From Euryarchaeota archaeon UBA19 (lineage in GTDB: Archaea; Thermoplasmatota; Poseidoniia; Poseidoniales; Thalassarchaeaceae): a stretch of 13,105 nucleotides of DNA. A program made the position numbers and the translations under genes. Where the stretch lies: the NCBI GenBank assembly GCA_002502175.1, contig DAPQ01000050.1, positions 12,209 to 25,313 of the forward strand. The letters are read 5' to 3'. The notes under the pieces were generated by a model. That model was not told the DNA's origin and made no database searches. It saw nothing but the letters and a program-made list of their open reading frames with translations. Of this stretch, positions 6,629 to 13,105 are shown piece after piece; within the stretch, counting starts at the first letter, position 1; every line of letters starts with the position of its first letter.

Positions 6629-7888
6629 TCACCAGCCGTAAAACTTCGCCCTTGAATAACCGAATGAAAGCATTGCAGGTATAATCCGCTTTCCGTAGAG
6701 GCTTGGTCTTCGCATCAATAGTCGCAGACAGACCGCTAACTTTCCATGAGGACCCATGTTGCTCATTTCATCTGGGAAACACTGAGCCATGATTGACATA
6801 TCCTCATCGCTGAGGTCGAATAAGGCCGACTTTCCTCGCAAAATTTTGCCGTAAGGAGGGAATTCATCGCTCCAGAGTTTCTGATAACGAGACATTTTAC
6901 TCGCCGAGAGGTCATCGGCTGCTATTTGCTCGGCAGCAACTTCGGCTGCGAAGGTGGCTGACTTCAGAGCAAGATGTGAGCCACCTTCGAACAATGGTGA
7001 GGTGAAGCCGGCTGCATCGCCTACAAGCATTAGGCCATCATCATAGGTAAATTCGAATGGCCCTGATATTGGAATCGTACCACCGAAGGCTGGATTGCCC
7101 TTTTCCTTCCATGGAGGTGGAACTTGTTCTAGCTCTTTGAAGTGGGTTGCTTCAATGAATTCATCCAGGGCCTTCTTTGTTCGTGGCTTATCCTCTGTGA
7201 CCAAACCTACATTAGCCCTACCATCGCACTTTGGAATCATCCAAAGGTAACCCTTTTCGGCGTACTCCGGCCAAATGTAGAAGTCGAGATAATCATCTGT
7301 TGGAACTTCCAGCATCTCGTATTGCATTCCGGCAATTACCTGTCCTCGAGGATTTAGATCGAGGATTTTAGAGGCAACTCCGGCTACTCCTGAAGCATCG
7401 ATTACGACCTTTGCTTGAATTGGAAATTGCTCACCATTTCCATCACAGAGCCAACCTGTGAACTTACCTGACTCATCGTGTTGTTTCTCCATAGTGCGCA
7501 ATTTGTGAGACAAGTGTAATTGTGCTCCTTCTGAAACTGCTTCTTCCGCAATCCAGCGCTCGAAAAGATGCTTTTCCAAAACGTAGCCTTCCTCGGTGAG
7601 TTTCTTGGCAGTTCCATCAGGGAATATAACACGAATACCATGCACTCGCTTACTGATTACATGAGCGGGCAGGTCGAGTTTGAGATTATCACAGGCAATA
7701 TCAGAGATACATTCACCGCAGTGAACAGGAGTTCCAATCTCCCGATGGTCCTCGATTAGAATCGTCTTGAGGCCATTTCTAGCACTGTGAAGAGCGGCGT
7801 TACCGCCACCCGGTCCGGCTCCGATGACCAGCACATCGCAGGTCGTGATGTCTTCCGCCACGGTAGTTGGCGAGGTGCGGTAGGCCAT
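6629..7888 (-). CDS. Geranylgeranyl reductase family FAD-dependent oxidoreductase
   Basis: A flavoprotein of the family that saturates isoprenoid double bonds, in archaea those of the geranylgeranyl chains of membrane lipids and sometimes quinone side chains. Numbered from ATG 7888 (419 aa): FAD-binding DVLVIGAGPGGGNAA (18-32), TPVHCGECIS (53-62) carrying the CGE motif near the isoalloxazine ring, DASG (164-167), GYLWMIPK (213-220, matching the substrate-side G-Y-x-W-x-x-P-K of the family), and GLMLVGDAAGFTSPLFEGG (285-303), the second FAD motif. The C-terminal region is helical and Arg-rich. A TTG at 7912 would add eight residues but overlaps the divergent UbiD frame, so the ATG is preferred; neither has a clear ribosome binding site. 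It is upstream of ccmF and divergent from ubiD. Substrate assignment (archaeol precursors or menaquinone) is not decidable from sequence alone. Confidence 0.9.
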   Translation of the reverse strand: MAYRTSPTTVAEDITTCDVLVIGAGPGGGNAALHSARNGLKTILIEDHREIGTPVHCGECISDIACDNLKLDLPAHVISKRVHGIRVIFPDGTAKKLTEEGYVLEKHLFERWIAEEAVSEGAQLHLSHKLRTMEKQHDESGKFTGWLCDGNGEQFPIQAKVVIDASGVAGVASKILDLNPRGQVIAGMQYEMLEVPTDDYLDFYIWPEYAEKGYLWMIPKCDGRANVGLVTEDKPRTKKALDEFIEATHFKELEQVPPPWKEKGNPAFGGTIPISGPFEFTYDDGLMLVGDAAGFTSPLFEGGSHLALKSATFAAEVAAEQIAADDLSASKMSRYQKLWSDEFPPYGKILRGKSALFDLSDEDMSIMAQCFPDEMSNMGPHGKLAVCLRLLMRRPSLYGKRIIPAMLSFGYSRAKFYGW

Positions 7889-7957
7889 GAATCCGTCGGC
7901 TAAATTGTGCAAAATGTCATGACGAACATATTCAACGGTGAATCGCCACGCGAGGTT
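7889..7957. promoter_or_regulatory. Divergent promoter region between the reductase and ubiD
   Basis: About 69 bases separate the preferred starts. On the plus strand CATATT (7926-7931) lies about 27-32 bases before ATG 7958, where a TATA box of a leaderless archaeal transcript would be. On the minus strand an A/T-rich ACATTTTG lies 22-29 bases before ATG 7888. Neither preferred start has a well-spaced Shine-Dalgarno site, which fits leaderless initiation. A single short region would then drive both units. This is inference from spacing only. Confidence 0.4.
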
Positions 7958-9832
7958 ATGACTTGGCGTAGGCTATCGCGTTACATCGACGCACTGGACG
8001 CTGCTGGAGAGTTGCGTCGAGTAAGCCAACCAATTGATTGTCACCTCGAAGCGGGGACCATTGCTGACAAGTTGGTCAAGTCCCAAGGGCCTGCGGTTTT
8101 GTTTGAACAGCCCAGATTGGCTGATGGTTCGATTAGTGAATTCCCATTGGCAATGAATCTCTTCGGAACATATGAGAGAACCAATCGCGCTTTAGGTGTC
8201 GAAGAACCATCAGAAATTGGCAATAGAATGGTCGGCTTGATGAAACCGGATATTGGTGGAATACTTCGAGCGCCGTGGACTGGAATTCCGCTTGCGTTGC
8301 AGGGAATGTCGATGGCGCCCAAGAAGATCAGAAAGGGAGCATGCCAGCAAGTTCGTATGGCTGACCCTGATGTGACAAAACTACCGATTCCAACCACTTG
8401 GCCAGAAGATGGTGGGCCATTCATCACACTACCATTGGTAGTAACCGCTGACCCGAATACAGGAGTTCACAACATGGGTATGTATCGAGGTCAAATCTTC
8501 GGACCTAAAGAGGTTGGATTGCATTGGCAGCGTCACAAGCATGGAGCTGACCACGCTGCCGATTCCGGCGATAACAGAATGCCAGTTGCAATCTGTATTG
8601 GCGGGCCGCCGGAATTGATTTTCTCAGCCATAGCGCCACTTCCAGACAATTTGTCTGAATACGAATTTGCAGGCTTACTCGGAGGTAGCCGACTACGACT
8701 GACAAAATGTTTGACTAACGATCTGTATGTTCCGGCAGAAGCCGACTTCGTGATTGAAGGCTATACCATTCCTGGAGAGACTAAACTCGAAGGCCCATTT
8801 GGTGATCACTTCGGCTACTACTCATTGGCTGAGCAATATCCTTTCATGCACGTAACCGCAATCACTCACAGAAAGAATGCAGTTCTACCAGCAACCATAG
8901 TTGGAGTTCCACCAATGGAAGATGGATATCTTGGGGAATCGGTCGGAGATGCCTTCCGTCCGGTTCTAAAATTTCAACACAGAGATGTTGTTGATCTCTT
9001 CTTACCATTGGAAACAGGATTCCATAATCTAGCGATTGTGGCTAGCAAACAACGCTACCCCCGACAGGCTCGCAAGACTGCATTGGGGTTACTTGGCGCT
9101 GGTCAATTGATGTTCCTGAAATCGATTGTTGCTTGCGACCCAGAACATCCTGTGAAAGACTTAGATGCTCTTCTTGACGTTCTGGACTCAAAGGTAGACA
9201 TCTCGAGCGATGTACAAGTTCTGAAAGGTCAAGTTGCTGACTCACTTGCACATGCCTCACCTCACCTAAATGTCCATGACAAGGTGATGATTGATGCCTC
9301 AAGCCCAACTAATGATGATCCGATGTTTGGGCTGACAATTCCAGATGGACCCGGTGAATCATTGATTGATTCGGTAAGCCAAATTGAAGGAGTTTCTCAA
9401 GTCAGAATGCTACGTCCTTCGATGATGGTTGTAACCACACATATCGAAGGTGGACCAAGGCCAGAAGAATCGGTTGAAACCGTCGATGAGGAAGGTGCTG
9501 CTGCGCAGAGAGAACATATCACAAATCTCCGAGATGCTATATGGTCGCTAAATGGCTCAGAAAATCTGCGCTGGCTATTCATAACCGATGATGATGCAGA
9601 CTTACACGCAGATGGATGGCGAAGGAAACTTCTCTGGCAATTTTTCTGTAGATTCGATGTGGCAAGAGACTTACATTTCGATGAAAATCGTTCTCGACTT
9701 GCTTGGGATGCAACTGCACCGATTCCAAGTGAGACTGGACCCCTTCCAGTTAGGCGCTGGCCAGGAGTTACCCTCCATGACCCTGAAGTAGAAGCCAAAG
9801 TTGAGGCTTGGATGAAAGAAAACAATCTATGA
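7958..9832 (+). CDS. UbiD-family prenylated-FMN decarboxylase, probably menaquinone pathway (MqnL-like)
   Basis: A decarboxylase that uses prenylated FMN to remove an aromatic carboxyl group. Here it probably acts on a prenylated naphthoate on the way to menaquinone. The frame is open from a GTG at 7907, but MTWRRLSRYIDALDAAGELR at 7958 is the usual UbiD N terminus, giving 624 aa. That is long for the family but close to the larger UbiDs of futalosine-pathway bacteria. Visible catalytic elements: NMGMYRGQ (172-179) with Arg177 for cofactor and metal binding, and EGPFGDHFGYYS starting at Glu278, giving Arg177-Glu278-Asp283, the family's R-E-E/D triad. VGVPPMEDGYLGE and HNLAIVASKQRYPRQARK are also typical. 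The C-terminal 170 residues or so are less familiar and acidic. The next gene, a UbiA prenyltransferase, begins 9 bases after its stop. The cofactor partner UbiX is not in the window. Confidence 0.92.
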   Translation: MTWRRLSRYIDALDAAGELRRVSQPIDCHLEAGTIADKLVKSQGPAVLFEQPRLADGSISEFPLAMNLFGTYERTNRALGVEEPSEIGNRMVGLMKPDIGGILRAPWTGIPLALQGMSMAPKKIRKGACQQVRMADPDVTKLPIPTTWPEDGGPFITLPLVVTADPNTGVHNMGMYRGQIFGPKEVGLHWQRHKHGADHAADSGDNRMPVAICIGGPPELIFSAIAPLPDNLSEYEFAGLLGGSRLRLTKCLTNDLYVPAEADFVIEGYTIPGETKLEGPFGDHFGYYSLAEQYPFMHVTAITHRKNAVLPATIVGVPPMEDGYLGESVGDAFRPVLKFQHRDVVDLFLPLETGFHNLAIVASKQRYPRQARKTALGLLGAGQLMFLKSIVACDPEHPVKDLDALLDVLDSKVDISSDVQVLKGQVADSLAHASPHLNVHDKVMIDASSPTNDDPMFGLTIPDGPGESLIDSVSQIEGVSQVRMLRPSMMVVTTHIEGGPRPEESVETVDEEGAAAQREHITNLRDAIWSLNGSENLRWLFITDDDADLHADGWRRKLLWQFFCRFDVARDLHFDENRSRLAWDATAPIPSETGPLPVRRWPGVTLHDPEVEAKVEAWMKENNL

Positions 9833-9834
9833 GG
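9831..9834 (+). promoter_or_regulatory. Shine-Dalgarno site for ubiA overlapping the ubiD stop
   Basis: GAGG overlaps the TGA stop of the decarboxylase gene and lies 7 bases before ATG 9842. This supports co-transcription and reinitiation or coupled translation of the pair. Confidence 0.6.
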
Positions 9835-9841
9835 TTGAATT

Positions 9842-10750
9842 ATGGGACTCAAAGAAATTCTCGAATTCGTCAAAGTCGAGCATACTCTCTTCTCATTACC
9901 ATTCGTTCTAATAGGTTACATTCACGCTCACAACCAATTCATCGATGAGCTACCAGGCGACTCGAGTTGGATTTCTATCGACATTGTATGGATTCTAATT
10001 GCAGCTGTCGGGGCAAGGGGTCTTGCAATGACTCTGAATCGTATCATCGATCGTGATATTGATGCTGAAAACCCACGTACTGAAAGCCGACATCTAGTAA
10101 GTGGATCGATGTCCATGCGAACCGCTTGGAATTTAGGCCTAGCATTCTTGATTATGCTTTTATTCAGTGCCTGGCAACTAAATCAAGTCGCTTTGATGAT
10201 GGCTTGGTTACCCGTCTTGGCATTCGTAATCTACCCTTACACCAAGCGTTACACTTGGGGTTGTCACCTTTGGTTAGGGCTCTGCCTTGGTTTGGCTCCT
10301 GCAGGCGCTTGGTTGGCGCTTTCGGCTGATGTCCATCAATGGGATGCAATACTAGATTCGCATTGGTATCCTACCATCTTCTTCATCAGTTTAGGAGTAG
10401 CCTTGTGGATTACTGCCTTTGATATCAATTATGCTCGCATGGATGTTGAAAGCGATCGCAAACAAGGAATTCATTCATTCCCCGCGAGATTTTCCGAACA
10501 GGCAACTACACGAACATCGGTACAACTGACTTTACTTTGGTTTGCTTGCTTCGCAATCGCCGACCCAATGGATGAAATCTATTTCCTTGCAGCCGCTGGA
10601 ATTATGGCGATTGCAAATATCGCTGTTATCATTGCAAGAGAAAGACTTGCAGATTTCCAAACGACTCTGTTTCGAGTTTCAATGCTGACCGGTTGGGTCT
10701 TACTAGCGGCCATAATCATGCATGACCCAAGCGCTGTTGGAACGCAATAA
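9842..10750 (+). CDS. UbiA-family polyprenyltransferase, probably menaquinone pathway (MqnP-like)
   Basis: An integral membrane prenyltransferase that joins a polyprenyl diphosphate to an aromatic acid. The 302-residue product has both Asp-rich Mg-diphosphate motifs: NRIIDRDIDAENPRTESRHL (66-85) and DINYARMDVESDRKQG (194-209), plus YPYTKR between them and about eight hydrophobic segments. NPRTxxR after the first motif is the pattern of 4-hydroxybenzoate/MqnP enzymes. Archaeal digeranylgeranylglyceryl phosphate synthases instead have an N-R-P-x-R-P-I-P-S-G version, so a quinone role is favoured over lipid synthesis. Pairing with a UbiD decarboxylase strengthens this. The ATG at 9842 is fixed by the GAGG site overlapping the upstream stop. 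The length is normal for the family. Which aromatic acceptor is used cannot be read from the sequence. Confidence 0.92.
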   Translation: MGLKEILEFVKVEHTLFSLPFVLIGYIHAHNQFIDELPGDSSWISIDIVWILIAAVGARGLAMTLNRIIDRDIDAENPRTESRHLVSGSMSMRTAWNLGLAFLIMLLFSAWQLNQVALMMAWLPVLAFVIYPYTKRYTWGCHLWLGLCLGLAPAGAWLALSADVHQWDAILDSHWYPTIFFISLGVALWITAFDINYARMDVESDRKQGIHSFPARFSEQATTRTSVQLTLLWFACFAIADPMDEIYFLAAAGIMAIANIAVIIARERLADFQTTLFRVSMLTGWVLLAAIIMHDPSAVGTQ

Positions 10751-10817
10751 GAGGTTAGGTTCAACATCAGAGTTCAATAACTCCCAAGATAAGCACGATA
10801 TCCCTAAGGTGATGCCA
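10751..10817 (+). promoter_or_regulatory. Short gap before uvrB with its ribosome binding site
   Basis: The 67 bases after ubiA hold AAGGTGA at 10806-10812, 5 bases before ATG 10818. A second in-frame ATG at 10812 overlaps this run and is too close to it, so 10818 is the likelier uvrB start. No convincing TATA box or terminator is seen, so uvrB may be read through from ubiD-ubiA or have its own weak promoter. Confidence 0.45.
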
Positions 10818-13105
10818 ATGTCAGATGTAAGCATGTTCCACCTTCATTCGGAATATGGCACTGCAGGTGACCAAGAGGCTGCGATTGATAGACTGATGGA
10901 ACAAATCGAAGACGGTCAAGAGCGCTGTGTCTTAATGGGAGTTACCGGTTCTGGCAAGACCTTCGCTATGGCTAATATCATCCAGAGACTAGGATTGCCT
11001 ACGTTGATTTTGTCTCATAACAAAACTCTCGCTCGACAGTTATGGCAAGAGATGAGCGAGCTGTTTCCAGAGAATGCTGTAGAGTACTTTGTTAGTTACT
11101 ACGATTACTACCAACCAGAGGCTTACCTACCTAATCGAGACTTATACATCGATAAAGAATTGCAGATGAATGAGAGAATCGAACAAGAACGATTCTCCAC
11201 TGTTGCAAGCCTTGTTACTCGTCCTGATGTGATAACTGTTGGAACAGTTAGCGCAATTTATGGTTTGAATCCTCCAGAAGCATTCCAAGAATCCTATTTG
11301 CATTTACAGGTTGGAGAGGCGAGAGAACCACAGGATGTCATGCGCGCCTTGGTTGAGATGCAATATCGAAGAACAACAGGAGATATTGCTAGAGGAGATG
11401 TCAGACTTCGAGGCGAAGTCCTCGATGTCTGGATGCCCAGCCGAGATGACCCAATTAGAATTCGATTCGGCTGGGATGGAATAGAAAAAATCACAGTCTG
11501 CGAAGCTGTATCATGGGAGCCGCTTGACGATTTTGAAGAAGCGTGGATTCACCCAAAGGAATTCTACATGACGAGTGAAGAAAGATTTCTGCAAGCGATT
11601 GAGGATATCGAAGATGAATTAGATGAAAGGATCAATTTCTATGAGAGACAAGGTCGAGATTTAGAGGCTCATAGAATAGAACAGCGAACTAAATTCGATT
11701 TAGAGATGCTCCGAGAAACCGGTTCCTGCAAGGGTGTCGAGAATTACTCGATGCACTTCGATGGCAGGCAACCGGGAGAACGACCATACTGTTTGCTTGA
11801 TTTCTACCGATATTGCGCAGAGTCATATCATGGTGGTGGAGAGAAATATTTGGTAATCATGGATGAGAGTCACGTTACCCTACCACAAGTAGGCGGAATG
11901 TTTGGCGGAGATTGGTCAAGAAAAGCCAATCTCGTAGAATACGGATTCAGACTTCGTAGTGCTCACGACAATCGTCCACTAAAGCTTGCAGAATTCCAAC
12001 AACTAATTCCTCAGATGCTCTATGTCAGCGCAACTCCTGGAGAGAGGGAGTTGCGCCATCTGGCAGAAATTTCAGGCAAAACAGTGCACGAAGGATTGCT
12101 ACATGCACCGGCCGCAGGAGGGGCGGGAGAAGCCGATGTTGACAAGAAAGTTGCAAGATTTTCGATGGAAGAGATTCTCGTTGACCTGCCGGAAGTTGTT
12201 AGAATGGAGATTCGCCCTACCGGGTTGCTGGATCCTGATATCGAAGTAAGACCTACCAAGGGTCAAGTCGACGATTTACTCAGTGAAATCAACCAATGTG
12301 TTGAGAGAGGTGAGAGAGTATTAGTTACAGTGATGACAATCAAATTCGCTGAAGAAGTTGCAGAGTATTTACTCAAGATGAATGTCAAAGCGCACTATCT
12401 TCACTCCGAAATTGATACGATAGAGAGGACTGAAATTATCAAAGCGTTAAGACTAGGTCATATCGATGTAATTGTTGGAATCAACCTTCTTCGGGAAGGT
12501 CTCGATATCCCAGAGGTTTCGCTTGTTGCAATTTTTGATGCGGAACGTGAGGGATTCCTAAGGAACGAGCGTTCATTGTTACAGACCATTGGTAGAGCGA
12601 GTCGAAATGAGAATGGAAAGGTGATTTTGTATGCCGATTCTGTATCGCCTTCAATGGAAGCGGCAATAGGGCAAACAAACGCTAGAAGACGCAGACAAGA
12701 AGCATACAATGCGGATAATGGAATCATCCCGAAGACAATTCGAAAGGCACTACCAGTAATGGGTGCAGAAGTTGAAGATTTGATGGCTGGAGCGGCTGGA
12801 AAAGGCAAGGGCGGCGGTCGAAGATTGGTCGCTCGTAAACCCGGAACGAAAGGACTTGATGGGATCGTTAAGAAATTTGGACTCGGAGCTGGTGCATGGA
12901 ATTCCACAGATTCTGTTCTCGATAACATAAGCCAACCAGAATGGGTTGATGCCGCATACGAGGCATTGACTGAAGATGATGTGGAAGATACTCCAATTGA
13001 CGATAGTGAGCGAAGCAAATTGATTGAACGTCTCGAGAAAGAAATGAAGCAGGCAGCGGCTAGACTTGACTTCGAACGAGCTGCGGCGCTTCGAGATCGA
13101 ATTTA
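10818..13105 (+). CDS. uvrB: Excinuclease ABC subunit UvrB (3' end beyond the window)
   Basis: The damage-verifying helicase-like subunit of nucleotide excision repair. It is loaded by UvrA and later recruits UvrC. From ATG 10818, 762 residues are visible: Walker A GVTGSGKT (41-48), the DNA-clamping beta-hairpin region starting VSYYDYYQPEAYLPNRD (92-108), TGDIARGDVRLRGEVLDVW in the UvrA-binding domain, SCKGVENYSMHFDGRQPGE, Walker B DESH (349-352), YVSATPG (402-408), RPTGLLDP (466-473), INLLREGLDIPEVSL and QTIGRASRNENGK in the second helicase domain, and a C-terminal UVR motif (EKEMKQAAARLDFERAAALR) where the window ends. It is longer than E. coli UvrB (673 aa). About 41 extra residues lie between YVSATPG and RPTG, and the linker before the UVR motif is extended and Gly/Lys-rich. 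UvrB in archaea is generally explained by transfer from bacteria. uvrA and uvrC are not in the window. Confidence 0.97.
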   Translation, partial: MSDVSMFHLHSEYGTAGDQEAAIDRLMEQIEDGQERCVLMGVTGSGKTFAMANIIQRLGLPTLILSHNKTLARQLWQEMSELFPENAVEYFVSYYDYYQPEAYLPNRDLYIDKELQMNERIEQERFSTVASLVTRPDVITVGTVSAIYGLNPPEAFQESYLHLQVGEAREPQDVMRALVEMQYRRTTGDIARGDVRLRGEVLDVWMPSRDDPIRIRFGWDGIEKITVCEAVSWEPLDDFEEAWIHPKEFYMTSEERFLQAIEDIEDELDERINFYERQGRDLEAHRIEQRTKFDLEMLRETGSCKGVENYSMHFDGRQPGERPYCLLDFYRYCAESYHGGGEKYLVIMDESHVTLPQVGGMFGGDWSRKANLVEYGFRLRSAHDNRPLKLAEFQQLIPQMLYVSATPGERELRHLAEISGKTVHEGLLHAPAAGGAGEADVDKKVARFSMEEILVDLPEVVRMEIRPTGLLDPDIEVRPTKGQVDDLLSEINQCVERGERVLVTVMTIKFAEEVAEYLLKMNVKAHYLHSEIDTIERTEIIKALRLGHIDVIVGINLLREGLDIPEVSLVAIFDAEREGFLRNERSLLQTIGRASRNENGKVILYADSVSPSMEAAIGQTNARRRRQEAYNADNGIIPKTIRKALPVMGAEVEDLMAGAAGKGKGGGRRLVARKPGTKGLDGIVKKFGLGAGAWNSTDSVLDNISQPEWVDAAYEALTEDDVEDTPIDDSERSKLIERLEKEMKQAAARLDFERAAALRDRI

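Noticed and set aside
7907..7957. 17-residue extension of the UbiD protein from GTG 7907
   Set aside because: The family N terminus (MTWRRLSRYIDAL...) begins exactly at ATG 7958, and the extension would overlap the possible divergent reductase start.
12458..13018. 186-codon minus-strand open frame opposite the uvrB 3' part
   Set aside because: It is antisense to conserved UvrB helicase motifs, and its Ser/Arg-rich composition is typical of a shadow frame.
1..13105. CRISPR array, insertion sequence, defence or toxin-antitoxin system
   Set aside because: No regularly spaced repeats, terminal inverted repeats, transposase, integrase, nuclease or toxin-like genes were seen. The content is housekeeping and respiratory.

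Overview
The window reads as a piece of an archaeal chromosome, most likely from a marine Thermoplasmatota lineage (Ca. Poseidoniales, Marine Group II, or a close relative). This placement is an inference. It rests on an archaeal-type ribosomal protein S2 (204 aa), a 26-kDa archaeal long-type FKBP isomerase, a geranylgeranyl-reductase-family flavoprotein, and bacterial-type genes (UvrB, CcmF, DusB-like, UbiD/UbiA) of the kind these archaea carry. No RNA genes, insertion sequences, CRISPR arrays or integration sites were seen. The genes are tightly packed and every gap is under 160 bases.

Layout. (1) 1-102, plus strand: the last 33 codons of an unidentified gene, meeting its convergent neighbour tail to tail. 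(2) 99-2103, minus strand: a translation operon, rpsB (S2), then a tRNA-dihydrouridine synthase, then a DUF2237 protein, with the last two coupled by a TAATG stop/start overlap. (3) 2184-3327, minus strand: two unrecognised envelope genes, a lipobox protein and a three-helix membrane protein. (4) 3486-4184, minus strand: a SlyD-like FKBP isomerase. (5) 4267-7888, minus strand: a geranylgeranyl reductase followed by the cytochrome c haem-lyase subunit CcmF. (6) 7958-10750, plus strand: UbiD-family decarboxylase and UbiA-family prenyltransferase, divergent from the reductase. (7) 10818-13105, plus strand: uvrB, cut off by the window end just inside its UVR motif.

How the genes fit together. Segments 5 and 6 look like a respiratory-chain locus. 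UbiA (MqnP-like) and UbiD (MqnL-like) catalyse prenylation and decarboxylation in futalosine-route menaquinone synthesis. The divergent reductase could saturate the quinone side chain or the archaeal lipid chains. CcmF attaches haem to the c-type cytochromes that such quinones would feed. The rest is housekeeping: ribosome and tRNA modification, protein folding and nucleotide excision repair.

I found no clear undescribed defence or mobile system. The observations most worth checking are a CcmF start that appears to lack a standard initiation codon, an insertion of about 41 residues in UvrB, an identical 12-base element at the starts of two adjacent unknown genes with an out-of-frame AUG, short-loop hairpins in three minus-strand gaps, and DUF2237 coupled to a ribosomal operon.
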